In this document: piece by piece, positions 1 through 10,997 of the stretch
Layout of the letters: each line of letters starts with the position of its first letter
How positions within the stretch are numbered: the stretch's first letter is position 1
Assembly (NCBI GenBank): GCA_025093985.1
Contig: JACAAK010000002.1
Location: 434,001 to 498,000, forward strand
Direction: 5' to 3'
Origin: Calvatia gigantea
Taxonomy: Eukaryota > Basidiomycota > Agaricomycetes > Agaricales > Lycoperdaceae
DNA: 64,000 bases
Translations under genes and position numbers: made by a program
Notes under the pieces: generated by a model
Database searches by the model: none
Seen by the model: only the letters and a program-made list of their open reading frames with translations
What the model was told of the DNA's origin: nothing

Positions 1-1379
1 CAATGCCTTCAATCTGTGAGAAACCTTTTGCAACTAGGTAGGCTCACAGGTAGCCATCAGACTTTTCGAGAAATACCCAACGGTTTTTCACCATCCTCCT
101 TCCTTTCAGAAGATCTACTAATTCATACACTCCACGTTTCTTTAATGTGTCGAGTTCCTTGATACATGTAGCCATCTATTTTGCCTTAATGGGCTCAGGA
201 AGCTTAAGCATGTCACAGAAAGTTTCAGGCTCTCCGTGTGCAGTATTGTGTACTGTCTGTATCAAGAAATCAATCAGCTTTACTCCTTCCTCAGCAACAA
301 GCCTTTCAATATCCATATTATCCGCATCGTGAGATGTTGGATCAGATAATTCAGGCATAGGCAGCAGTTCCAGACATGGAGGGAGCTGAAATGGAGGTAA
401 ATCAAAGGGTTGTGGCAGGTACTGCTCAGCACAAACTCTTTGCCTCATGTATTCAGGATGGTTAGTCCTTGCTCTACACTCACGTATTATTTCATCTGGA
501 GGGGCGTTAGCACGAATGTGCTGCCTTTGCCTCTGCTGCTCTTGTCGGTGAGTCTGATCTATTTCTCTTTCAATAGAAATTGGATGCCTATTTTCTCTGT
601 ATGTATTCCCTGGTCTGACAGGAGGCCTGCCTTGTCGTTCAGAATGACACGGCTCTATCTAATTAGGACCAATAGCATGACGCTTGGGAACTGGGATTGG
701 GAACTCCTCATTCTCAGTGTCCCAAATATCCCTGTCCACATGCCAATTATCATGTGGGTCAGGTTCTTCCTCAACAGTCATTCTACATGAAGGTGGTGAC
801 TCAGGTGGAGGAACCCAAGGTGGCATATTGCCAAGTGATGGTCGTCATGAGTCAATGCTGTTCAGCAGAGTAGAATCACACCAGGGTAAAGGAGGTGTAG
901 GTGGAGAATATTTCAGTTTGAATGGTGGAGAAACTGGAGGTAGTGGAATTGGATGATCAGGTGGAGGTGGAACAATTCCAGCGTCATCTGAAGATGGCGG
1001 AATAAGTGGTGGATCCTCTAATCCTAGTCTAGGCAGATTTCTCTCTCCTCTGTGATTAGGCTGGTTACTGCTATCCAGTACTGAATCAGGGCATTTAGGG
1101 AAATATCCCTTATTGAATAAGGCATTTGGTGATATAAAGATCATGTTGCCTGTCATGTGCTACATAAAGATGTAGTTTTTACTACCTTTATATCCAAGAA
1201 AGATCATAATCTTGGATTTTGCGGACAATTTGTTTGGGCAGATCTCATTGGGTAAAAATACATACATGCCACATCCAAACACATGAACATGGGACAAGTC
1301 TGGCTTTTCCCTCGAATAACACTCAAAAGCTGTCTTCCACTGCAGATGCTGGACTGGCGTGCGATTATATAAATGCACA
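1..1379 (-). pseudogene. copia-1 pol fragment (integrase C-terminus to reverse transcriptase N-terminus), broken
   Basis: Frames such as 176-448, 845-1156 and 1160-1378 match the copia-2 polyprotein: the LYNRTPVQ/FECYSREKP integrase end, the proline-rich linker, and the start of the RT region near position 1. Several stops and frame changes interrupt it. The reading is cut exactly at 1379 by the gypsy-1 insertion and resumes at 7779. Many differences from copia-2 are CG-to-TG/CA. No function is expected. Confidence 0.85.
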
Positions 1380-1688
1380 TGTTACGACCTTAGTCAGTTT
1401 AGACCTCAGGTTGCAGCTCTGGCTAAGTCTTGAGGGCGAGTAAGGGAAGGAGAACAGAAGGTGGTTAAGCGTACTGAATACAACAGGGTGTATGTACGCT
1501 TAAATACGTCTAGAACTATCCGGTTGAACGGATGGAGTAACTACATGAAACGTCCGGTCAAGGCGTAGTAGTCGATACGAGTCATATCTTTGGAGAACGC
1601 TGGACTAGAATAGCATGAAACAGGTACGCAGATAGTTAGGAATGTAGAATAGCACGGAACTCATTATGATCGGTGAAAGTTCATAACA
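1380..1688 (-). repeat. gypsy-1 3' LTR
   Basis: 309 bp, TG...CA ended, direct copy of 7470-7778. Adjacent internal bases 1689-1697 read as a G-rich tract (GGGGGGTAT) on the minus strand, suited to be the polypurine tract. The inverted motif TTAAGCGTAC...GTACGCTTAA lies within the LTR. Confidence 0.93.
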
Positions 1689-1697
1689 ATACCCCCC
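1689..1697 (-). promoter_or_regulatory. gypsy-1 polypurine tract candidate
   Basis: On the minus strand a run of six G followed by TAT ends immediately before the 3' LTR. This is the place and composition expected for the plus-strand primer of reverse transcription. It lies about 10 bp beyond the stop of the extra frame. Confidence 0.55.
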
Positions 1698-1706
1698 GAT
1701 TAGACT

Positions 1707-2693
1707 TCATGCCTCAGGAAGTTCGTCAAACTCTCCATTGACTACGGCGGCGGCAAGAGCTTTCTTGGTGGCTCCGATGAGGTACTTTCCTTCGTTGGAG
1801 CGTGCGAAGAAGACGGGTAAGTGGCTTCGGCCATCTTGACGGATAGGGACTGGGACTCCGTTGAAGGGGAATTCGGTGATGGTTGAGTTGTCCCAGTAGT
1901 TCTTGACTATCGTTTTCCAATAATGTTGGTCCTTTTCTTGGCCTGGTAGTACACTGCGGAATCTTGCTGGTGGGAGAAAAACCGATACTATCTGTGGTGG
2001 GGTGATGGTCTTTATGAATTGTCGGAGTGCATTGACTTCTTCCTTCATTGAGACGGTGGTTTCTTCGTCCATGGGCGTGTCTGCTCGTTTGGTTGGTGGG
2101 GAGCGGATGGTGGTGTGTAGGTCGGCGAGAGTGACTCCAATGCGTGTAACGAGTTGATCGATGTCTGGGTCTTCTGTGGTCTTGTCGCGTCCTAGTAGGT
2201 TCATAGCGATGTCTGCGAGTTCTAGGAAGGTGTCGGCGATGTCTAGGTGGTTGAATACCTCTAGAGCGAGGTCAACACGGCTCTGAAGGCTATGAACTCG
2301 ACTTTGTTCGCTGGGTGTGAGGGTGGATAATTCTAACGCGCGGAAGATGGCGGGAATGTGTTGGCTTGTGGAGGATGATGCATTGGCGAACCTGGCATAC
2401 ATGTCCGCGAAGGTGATGCAGGCGGTGGCAAGGGTGATATGGCGGTTTACTGCAAGTCGTTTGTTTTGGGCCGTGATCGTTTCTACTTCGTCGTTTGTGG
2501 CCTTGTTGACGTCTTTGAGGAGGGCCTCGAGGAGTCCTTGTGCTGGGGACGGGGTGGTTGCGAGGTTGTAACGGGTGCCTTGGGGTACAGGTGCTTGGCT
2601 ATTGCCTGGCTTTGGGAGGGGGACTGAGGATATCGTAGTCGGGTTGGGGTGGACGAGGGAGTTGATAGAGATGCGGTTGGCTTGGGAGGACAT
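1707..2693 (-). CDS. gypsy-1 extra frame downstream of pol (ORF3), unknown function
   Basis: A 328-codon uninterrupted frame between the pol stop and the 3' LTR; it ends 18 bp from the LTR, so it belongs to the element. The pol frame ends with UAG at 2700-2702, then two codons, then this ATG in the same frame, so it could be a C-terminal Pol extension reached by stop readthrough, a reinitiated separate protein, or part of Pol if UAG arose from CAG. I see no signal peptide or membrane segment, so it does not look like an envelope protein. It begins with a proline/threonine-rich stretch, has a predicted helical middle (residues about 60-220) and a C-terminal part with aromatic residues (HYWKTIVKNYW) and a short LPVFFARS motif. 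It is intact although Gag-Pol of the same copy is broken. I do not recognise the family. Confidence 0.7.
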   Translation of the reverse strand: MSSQANRISINSLVHPNPTTISSVPLPKPGNSQAPVPQGTRYNLATTPSPAQGLLEALLKDVNKATNDEVETITAQNKRLAVNRHITLATACITFADMYARFANASSSTSQHIPAIFRALELSTLTPSEQSRVHSLQSRVDLALEVFNHLDIADTFLELADIAMNLLGRDKTTEDPDIDQLVTRIGVTLADLHTTIRSPPTKRADTPMDEETTVSMKEEVNALRQFIKTITPPQIVSVFLPPARFRSVLPGQEKDQHYWKTIVKNYWDNSTITEFPFNGVPVPIRQDGRSHLPVFFARSNEGKYLIGATKKALAAAVVNGEFDELPEA

Positions 2694-2699
2694 GTTTGG

Positions 2700-5600
2700 C
2701 TAGTATCTTTGTCTGGGGGTTGACTTGACTGATGTTTTTCTGGATTTCTTGCCCCCCTTTTTATAGGTATCCTCCGGATGCCTTTTGTGGTACTCCGCTA
2801 TCGCGTCTCGGGCGTTTTGTAAATTTGACTCCGCTGTCCACATATCTTCTTCGTTGTTGTATCCTTTCCAGTGTATAAGGAATCGATATCCCCTTCCTTT
2901 TCGTCGTTTTCCTCAGACTTCTTCTACTTCGTATTCCTCTTCATTGTTGATGATCATTGGTTCAGGCGCTGGCGCTTTTTTCTGGATGTGGAATGATGTT
3001 TTTTGTGCCGGGGTTAGTAGCTGTTCATTAAACACATCATGGATGGCCCATCCTTCTGGTATCACCAGCCGATATGCTGCTTCCCCTATTTTTTCCTTAA
3101 TTCGGAAAGGTCCATACCTTTTTTGGCCTAGCTTCTTTGATGACTGATTGGTATGGATGTTGGTGTTTTCTAGCCATACTTCATCGTTGATCTGATATGT
3201 CCTCGTGTTCATCTTGCTGTTATCATGTGTCCGTTTCATCTTTTCTTGATATGATCGTAGTGCAGAGGTGGCGTTGTTTCTTGCATTCTGGAGTTGTTTT
3301 ATGTAGGAACTCCGTACTGCTAGGGTTGTTCGTCATTCCGTTTTCCTTTCCTTTCCAGGGGTGTCTTCCGTAGTTTAGGTAGAACGGTGTCATCTGAGTG
3401 CCGGTGTGCTTCTTGTCGTTGTATTGGAATTCGGCCATGGGTAGCCATTTCGCCCAGTTGTTTTGGTCGTAGTTACAGTATATCCTCAGGTATGTCTCGA
3501 CTTCTCTGTTAATCCTTTCTGTCTGTCCGTCGGTCTGCGGGTGATAGGCCATTGATAGGTTCCGCTCTATCCCTAGTCCTTTGAACAGTTCGCCGGTGAA
3601 CTTGGATGCAAACTGTGGTCCTCAGTCACTAAGGACTTTCCTCGGTATTCCGTGTAGCTTCCATATTTCATCTCGGTAGTGCTGTTCTAGCTCTTTTGAG
3701 GAAACATCTGTCTTTGTCGCTATGAGTCGTATCATTTTTGAGAACCGGTCGACAATGACTAGGATAGCGTCCTTTCCCTCTGATTCGGGTAGTGGCCCAA
3801 TGAGGTCGATGCTCACTTCTTCCCATGGACCGTTGGGGATGGGAAGCGGGTGTAGAGGTGTCTTTAGAGGTGTCTTGCGTAGCTTATTCCGTTGACAGTT
3901 CTGGCATCCTCTGATATACTTTTGAACGTCCGTTCGGATTGCCGGCCACCAGTAATCTCTAGTCACCAACTCGATCATTCGGTGTTGTCCTGGGTGCCCT
4001 GCATCAGGGGCGTCGTGGTACTGGTGTAGTATTTCTTCTCTGAGTGTCGGTTCGGGTGGTACATACATGCTGGCATTTTTGTAGATTATTCCGTCATGTT
4101 CGGTGATGTCAGGGTCTCGGTCGCATATTTTTTGGATGACGGTCGTTTCTCATCCTTTGTTCGCCTTGATTCGTTCTTTGAGGGTGGGTTCCATAAACAG
4201 TTCGGCACGGAGTAAAATGGTCCCCTCTGATGGTTCATCGTCTTTTTTGTTTGTTAGCCAAGTATCTCGGATCATGGTGACTAGTTTCTCTTCTTCCTGT
4301 TCTGGCTCTTGGTAGATTCTGGAAAGGAGGTCTGCTTTTGTGTTTGATTTTCCCGGTACGTGGCGCAGTGTGAAGTCATAGTCTTGTAACCATAGGTACC
4401 ATCTCGCTTGTCGGCCGTTCAGTTTTTGGGGTTCTCTGTAGTATTTCAGGTTTTCGTGGTCGGTCCAGATTTCGAATTTCTCTTCTGCGTCTAGTAGGTA
4501 GTGTCGCCATTCTTTTAGTGCATGCATAATGGCCAACAGTTCCTTGTCGTAGATTTCGTAATTTCGTTCTGCTGGTGATAGCGTGTGGGACATGAATGCG
4601 ATTGGGTGCCATTTTGTATTTTGTTCTTGTGAGAGTACTCCCCCTAGTGCGTAGTTTGATGCGTCGACTTCTACCCGGAATTGACCCTTTCTCTGGGGTA
4701 GTGTTAAGGTGGGTTCTTCTGTGATTCGTTGCTTTAGTTTGTCAAATGCCGATTGTTGTTCCTCTTTCCATTCCCACTCCTCTGATCCTTTCAGTTTGTT
4801 TAGTAGGGCCGCTATCTTGCTGAAGTTCTTTATAAATCGGCGGTAGTAGTTGGCAAAACCAAGGAATCTTTCTATTCCTTTCTTGTTGTGCGGTTGGGGC
4901 CATTCTCGTACCGATTTTACCTTTTCGGCCTCCATTTCAATGCGTCCGTGTCCTACTGTTACTCCTAGCATTGGGATTTCTTCGGCATCGAAGATGCATT
5001 TGGATCGTTTAAAGCACAGGTTGTGTTCGGCTGCTCTTTCTAGGAATCGGGTGGTTCGTTCTCGTAATTGTTCCTTGGTGTCTCCTGGGATTGCGAAGTC
5101 GTCCATATAGTTCACTATGTCTCCGTCGTGTAGCAGGTCTCGGAAGATGCTTGCCATCATTCTTGAGAACGTTCCAGGTGAATTACTAAGACCGAAAAAC
5201 ATTACTGTGGGTTCGAATAGCCCTTCGTTGGTTAGGAAGGCTGCTTTCCACTCATCTCCTTCTTTGATTCGGACGTTGTTGTAACCCCAAATGATGTCTA
5301 GTTTGTTGAAATATTTGGCTTTTCCTAATTTGTCAATGACCTCTCCAATTCGAGGCAGCGGTGTTTTATCCTTGATGACTACGTTATTCAATCGTCGGTA
5401 ATCTTGAATGAGTCATTTTGAGCCATCCTTTTTTGGGATGAAAAAGGTGGGCGCGGCATATGGTGATTTCGATGGTTGTATTCGTCCTGATTCGAGGTTT
5501 TCTTTAACAAATGTCTTGAGCTCGTCTTGTTCCTTGATCGTCATGTTGTAAGTTCCTGCATTGATTTCCTTGGGTGCGTCTTCTGTTAGGATTATCTCAT

Positions 5601-6285
5601 GGTCCCATTCTGTCCGTTCAGGTAGTTTGTCGAATGTAGTCTTGTTGAATAAATGTGTGAATGGTCGTACATAGTCCGGCAGGTCTGATGGCTCGGTGGG
5701 GTCGGGCTCTTCTTCCTCTTCCCATATATCCTCAGTGGTGATCGTGCTTTGGATTTTGTCGGTTACCTGGATGCTTTGGTGTGGAATTTTGCAGTCTTTT
5801 GGGCATCGATTGAACTTTATTTCTCCTGTTCGCCAGTTTACTTCTGGGTTGTGTTTGATGAGCCAGTCGTGTCCTAGGAATACTTCTGCTCTGTCTTGGA
5901 GTTGTACGACCGACGCTTCGATCGTTTCTTTGTGTCCTTCAATTTCCATTTGTATAGTCGCCTTTTCCGTGACCTTTCCTCCTTGGTTTGCCATGCCGTC
6001 TGCGTTAAGTACCGTGATTTCTTGTCCTAGTTTCTCTGTGGGGATTTTTTCTTCATCTACCAGTTTTTTGCTGATGCTGCTGGTGGTGCATCCCGAGTCG
6101 ACTATGGTGTTTACTGTTATTCTTTTTGTCGGGGTTTGGATTTTTCCTTTTAGGTTTAGTTCGCGCTTTCGTTTCTGAGGAATCGTGTAATATTCTTCTG
6201 ATATCCTAGATACAAGTTTCTTGACTCTCGAGGTAGCGCCTACTCGGAGTCTCCGGAAAAATCCTGGTATTCTTCGGGTTTTGCT
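2700..6285 (-). pseudogene. gypsy-1 pol (protease, RT, RNase H, integrase, chromodomain), broken by stops
   Basis: Protease motif VDSGCTTSS lies near 6080-6100. RT/RNase H spans about 4150-5500 with MDDFA (polymerase YxDD-type box) and RNase H DASNYALGG and TDHENLKYY. Integrase has the HHCC zinc region, the SIDLIGPLP core and YHPQTDGQTERINR. A chromodomain-like end (YRFLIHWKGY, followed by acidic and AEY residues) lies about 2760-2930. The frame is broken by TGA at 5413, 4150, 3622 and 2913 and a frameshift near 3300-3325; the terminal stop is UAG at 2700. The stops fit CGA-to-TGA changes (for example SDxGPQ, where R is usual). Gag and Pol overlap by about 45 bp in different frames, implying a -1 shift, possibly at the T5 run near 6260. 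Confidence 0.9.
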
Positions 6286-7388
6286 TCATCTATTGCTCAG
6301 ATCTGTACTTTCTTTGGTGCGGTGCATGCCTTGGCTATGTGCCCGATTTTGCCGCAGTTGTAGCATGTTAACCCTTTGGGTTTCTTGCAGTCTTTGGACA
6401 TATGTCCGAATATCCCGCAGTTGTAGCATTTGGGTTCCCCTTTTGCATTGAACACATGTCGCCTGCTTCCTATCTCTATGGGTTCCCCCATTCCTCCATA
6501 AGTAGTTCCCAAGTTAGTTTTCTTATCTCCTCGGTATTCGGATGCTTCGTATCCTTGTCCAACTGCTAGTATGGCCTCCTTCCATTCTGGGTACGTGTTG
6601 GGTCGCGCGGCTGGAGGGTAGCCTGTAATGGTGTGGATAATATCTTGTCGGGCGTTTTTTCGCAACAGGAACATGGCGTGTCGGTTGTCCGTTTTTGCCT
6701 TGTTTTTTAGTACCTCAAATTCGATGAGGTAGTCGGCCATGTTTCTATTCCCCTGTTTGAATTTTTCGATCTGCCATTCCGCCTTCGCGTTCATGGCATC
6801 ATCTGAGAAGGTTCGTTTGAACTCTTCTGCGAAGATCTTCCAGTCTACAGAGTCTTCTCCTTCCAGGATTTGTGGTGCTTTCATTGCTGCATATGCTCCT
6901 GCTGTTCCTCCTCTTAGTCTGGCCAGGATTGCAATAGCTTTATCATCTGCCGTGCTGACTTTGTTGAACTTCATGAAGAGTGTCATGGCTCTCCACCAGT
7001 CGTCGAATTTGGTTCGTGTTCCATCGAAGAACCCTGGGTCGGGCACAAGCCCCTTTGTACTAGGTGCTGTGGTGGGTGCGGTATTGTCTGTCATTTCTGA
7101 GTCTCCTGATTCTGATTCCGTTTCGGTGTCTTGGTTCTCCTGTTGTCCTAACTGTTCTTCTGCTATATCGAGTTCGTCGAAGAGTTCTGATATAACTGCT
7201 TCTACTCCTGTTGGGTTTACTCCTTGTGTGGTTTCTCCAGGTTCGTTGCTTGTTACAACCGCTTCTGGTGCAGGTACTTCGGGGTTCTCTGCTTCTTCGT
7301 CTGATGACTCGGTTTCGCTGTCTGTTTCAAGCTCATCGTCTGTAACTTCAAGCTGCGGTTCTCTGTATTCGTCGGGGTTCGAGCTCAT
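6240..7388 (-). pseudogene. gypsy-1 gag, one premature TGA
   Basis: The frame starts MSSNPDEYREP at 7388. An acidic N-terminus is followed by a capsid-like helical region and two CCHC zinc knuckles near the C-terminus (CYNCGIFGHMSKDC and CYNCGKIGHIAKAC). A TGA at 6297-6299 stands where gypsy-2 still has an arginine codon; beyond it the frame continues to TAG at 6240-6242. Loss of the last 19 residues leaves the nucleocapsid knuckles intact, so the truncated Gag might still function. Confidence 0.85.
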
Positions 7389-7456
7389 ATAATGGCTCCT
7401 GGGTTCGTTGTGGTTCGAGTCTTTTTCAACTCTGTTTCCTGCAAGGTGAGGTGATG

Positions 7457-7469
7457 ACGCTTAACCAAA
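7457..7469 (-). promoter_or_regulatory. gypsy-1 primer binding site, self-priming type
   Basis: On the minus strand TTTGGTTAAGCGT follows the 5' LTR directly. Its 11-nt TGGTTAAGCGT (7467-7457) is the exact reverse complement of ACGCTTAACCA within the LTR (7562-7552). A TATA-like TATTTAA (7596-7590) lies about 34 bp upstream of that LTR site, where transcription would be expected to start. This is the arrangement of the self-primed Tf1/sushi group rather than tRNA priming. Confidence 0.75.
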
Positions 7470-7778
7470 TGTTACGACCTTAGTCGGTTTAGACCTCAGG
7501 TTGCAGCTCTGGCTAAGTCTTGAGGGCGAGTAAGGGAAGGAGAACAGAAGGTGGTTAAGCGTACCGAATACAACAGGGTGTATGTACGCTTAAATACATC
7601 TAGAACTATCTGGTTGAACGGATGGAGTAACTACATGAAATGTCCGGTCAAGGCGTAGTAGTCGATACGAGTCATATCTTCGGAGAATGCTGGACTAGAA
7701 TAGCATGAAACAGGTACGCAGATAGTTAGGAATGTAGAATAGCATGGAACTCATTATGATCGGTGAAAGTTCATAACA
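7470..7778 (-). repeat. gypsy-1 5' LTR (promoter LTR)
   Basis: 309 bp, same ends as 1380-1688. Contains the predicted TATA element (TATTTAA, 7596-7590) and predicted RNA start (about 7562), giving an R-U5 of about 93 nt. Confidence 0.92.
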
Positions 7779-9810
7779 GCACAGCTGTGTTCAATGCAAA
7801 TTCCCACCATGAGTCAGGTAGACATGCCTGTAGCCGTATAGCTTGGGCTTTCTTGTGTAGGGTGCAGTTCAATCGCTCTGCTCTCCCATTTTGCTGATGT
7901 GCATAGGGAGCAGTAGTCTCATGGGTGATTCCACACACCGCGAGTCCTGCCAATAACTTCTCATTGACATATTCTCCTCCATTATTGGTGTGGAGTTGTT
8001 TGACCCACATACTGGAGAGGTTCTCTAACACACTGATTAGCTGAATAAGCTTTTCAGAAGCCTCAGACTTCTTTCAAAGGAGGACTATATGTGTATGAGA
8101 AGAGAAGTCATTGAGGAACGTCATTGCCCATTTATATTTATGGTAGCTAATGACGGGTAGTTCTAGCAAGTCTGAGTGATATAGCTCAAAGACTGTGGTG
8201 GCTTGCTTTGGGTTAATCGGAAAGGGGTTATTATGCATTTTCCCCTTGGTACAGCCATCACAAATGTCTTTCCAAGTAAATGGTGCAGGAATCGATGTGA
8301 TGCCCTCTATGTGCTTTGGAAGCTCAGAGAGCACGCAATCTGAAGGATGTCCCATTCGATGATGCCAGTCGATATAATCAGGTTGGCATAATGCTAACGC
8401 AACTGGTACCTCCTTGCTATGTTGCAAGACATACATGTGCACTATATGTACATTGTTTTTAAACAACCGGTGAGGCCAGGTGGACAATACAGCTCATCCT
8501 GATTTATCATGGATGGTGGTCCCTTTAACAGTTGCCTCTAAAGTATAGCCATTCCTAAGAATTTGGCCCGAGGACATTAACTGTTCCGTGATTTCTTTGA
8601 TGTAAAAAACCGGTGCAATATGCGAAGTAGTGCTCATGTTTTTGCCTTTGTCTGCTACATCATGCTGGAATATAACAGATCCTCATCCTGTCATTTCATA
8701 AATCCAGTTGCCAGCAGCTTGTATAAGCCCGAAATGGCCTATCTTAATCTCTGCGAAATCAGAGAGATAACCAGTGACATGGTACAATGCCCCTGAATCA
8801 AGGAGCCAATCTGCATTATTCACAGAATGTTTGTTCCCTTCAGCTCTACACTTAGCGCACAAAGACAAGTCACAAATGTGATATGTCATGATCTAATTAA
8901 GATCTTCATGCTCCTTGTGGAGTTCTGACCTTAACTTGTCTGAATACTCATGATTATTCATAGTATATGTAGTGTTCATCTTACTTTCCAGCTTAGTCAC
9001 ACTAGTGGAATAAGCAGAAGGAGAAATGCCTTGGGCACATTTCCAGTATACATTGCAGTTTACAAAGTCCATACAGTAGTGTCTACGACAAGTCCCTACA
9101 GGAGATAGATGACATGCTACATCTGCATAGGTGCCCTGCTCTCTTCGGCGGCCACCTCATTGTTCCAACTCAACCTTGGAATCTCCAGGGTGTTCTGCTC
9201 TGAGGTGAACAGACCCTGCATCTGTATCATTCCATCCCATCTGTTGATGGGGCTGTACATCATCCTCTGCATCAGAACAAGAATAGTAGTCAGTTGAAGG
9301 TACTGATCCACACCCTCTGTCAGAACTGTAGTTGGTGTCTGAGTCGTTGTTGTCTAAGACCAACTTGAGGACAGACTTGATTACCTTCAGTGCCTGCTTC
9401 TTCTTGAGCAGCTTGGGCTTCTTAATAATTGCTAGCTTGTTATACACAGGAGCCAGCCACACAATCGCATCTTCCTCTCTCATGATGGTGGATGGAGTAT
9501 TGGTCTCCACATCTATTTCATCAAAACACTTCCACATCTCCTCCAAACTCTCGCCCGACGAAGAAGTTGATTTGAGACGTTCATCCCACTTCTTCAACAC
9601 AGTGACCTTGGCTTTCACTGAAGGTCGGCGACGAGTCTCAGGCTTGGGCACAGTGATGCATGACACGAGCAGAGTGGCATTGCTGCCTGTGGCAGCGGAG
9701 CTAGAAGCAATGGGAGGCATCTTGGCTCGATGCGTTGCCTCTACAAGAGCATGAGTGGACTGTAGTGGCACATTGTGTGCCTGCAACACAAAGTTCATGT
9801 CTTGAATGTA
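7779..9810 (-). pseudogene. copia-1 pol fragment (protease and integrase), broken
   Basis: All segments are in one frame (7771-8031, 8074-8487, 8683-8889, 9157-9798), interrupted only by stops. Visible are the protease NADWLLDSGALYHVTG, integrase HRMGHPSD, the DDF core region and TNNGGEYVNE. Compared with copia-2 there are no net frameshifts here, so this older copy preserves the ancestral frame across the gag-protease junction that copia-2 has lost. Confidence 0.85.
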
Positions 9811-10821
9811 TCCGGAAGAGGTGGCGGCATTAGCCTACACACCTCTCTCCTTTCCCTTTCCTTTTCCCTTTCCGTGGGGGTGCCATTGGCGTTTCTTCTT
9901 GCTGTCACCTTCACCACCAGAGGGCTTTTGCTGCTGCTGCTGCTGCTGCTGGGGCTTTTTAGACCCCGAAGGCTGCTGCTGACCTTACGGTCACTACCCG
10001 CCTTGCTGCTGGTGCTGCTGCTGTTGCTGTCCACCTCCTTGTTGTGGAGTAAAGCATGCTCGTTGCATGTGGGCCATCTGGTTGGAGGTGTAAGCGGCAA
10101 TAATGCTGCTTTGGACATTATCCCATGTCAGCTCATGGAGTGACGTGTTGGATGTGAGAAGTGTCTGAGCTATGTGGCTCAAAGATGGGTAGAGGGAATG
10201 GAGGAGAACCATCATTTCAATCTCCGGGGTGATACCACTATCCATGGCGTCAAGCTGCCTGAAAATCTGCTGGAGCTTGCTCATCTTGAGTGAGGGATCG
10301 CCACCGAGTGGGATTTCAAACATGATTGCACATATGAATTCATTATAGACCTGTGCTGGTCCAGGTAGACTATATTGGCCTTGCAGCTGGGACCAGAGTG
10401 AGCAGGTGTTAGCCACTGAGTGCTTCAGCATGCTGTTGGAGAGAGTTGACTCAATCAACCCAAGAGCATGCATCCGGAGGTTGTTGGCCATACCAACACT
10501 GTGGCACTCCTCATCAGTCGCAGGAATTGGAGTTCCTGGTCATGCAGGATATGCCGGCATAGTGCCAGAGGCTGCAACAGCCAGGTGAGCAGGTCCAAAT
10601 AACTGCTCATACTGTTGTGGCTCATCGCAAGCCCCAGAGAAGTCCCATCCAGTCCAAGGACAGTCATTTAAGGAAATGCACATAAGCGTAGAGCAAAGGC
10701 GAAGGGACCAAATGGTGTAGTTACCTGTCCCGGTAAGAATGGGAAGCTGTCTGCTAGGAGTTTGAACAAAACCTGGTAGAGCAGACGCCGGTTTAGACAT
10801 ATCTAAGAATAGGGTAAACAT
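9811..10821 (-). pseudogene. copia-1 gag, broken
   Basis: Begins MFTLFLDMSKPASALPGFVQ at 10821, then a capsid-like region (PSLSHIAQTLL, LHELTWDNVQ) and a glutamine- and lysine/arginine-rich tail, matching copia-2 gag. Stops interrupt it near 10540 and 9994. Confidence 0.82.
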
Positions 10822-10997
10822 GTGTTAGCATCATGTAGGACTGCAGTGCGTGATGCATGCGTCGCAACATGGGGCAGACTCAGGATTAAATGGACCAAAG
10901 GGCCACCGTCTCCTAGGTTGTGTATAACTGTAGCCTCCTACACTCTACCAGCATCGCTAAATACGGTCTGAGTGAGCAGTGGTCAGGGTCCATAACC

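Larger units (their letters stand above)
1380..7778 (-). mobile_element. gypsy-1: chromoviral Ty3/gypsy LTR retrotransposon inserted in copia-1
   Basis: Two 309-bp LTRs beginning TGTTACGACC and ending GTTCATAACA bound a 6.4-kb element. The 5-bp duplication GCACA flanks it perfectly (1375-1379 and 7779-7783). Internal order in the minus direction is Gag with two CCHC knuckles, protease, RT/RNase H, integrase with a C-terminal chromodomain, then an additional frame. Gag-Pol carries several TGA stops and a frameshift, so it is not autonomous as written. LTR divergence is eight transitions, all at CpG. Confidence 0.95.

Noticed and set aside
1707..2693. Gypsy-1 extra frame as an envelope gene
   Set aside because: Position fits env, but no signal peptide, no transmembrane stretch and no Cys pattern are visible.
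6739..7392. 217-codon plus-strand frame antisense to gypsy-1 gag (also 14783-15247 in gypsy-2)
   Set aside because: Serine-rich shadow of the acidic Gag N-terminus; no start context, no domain.
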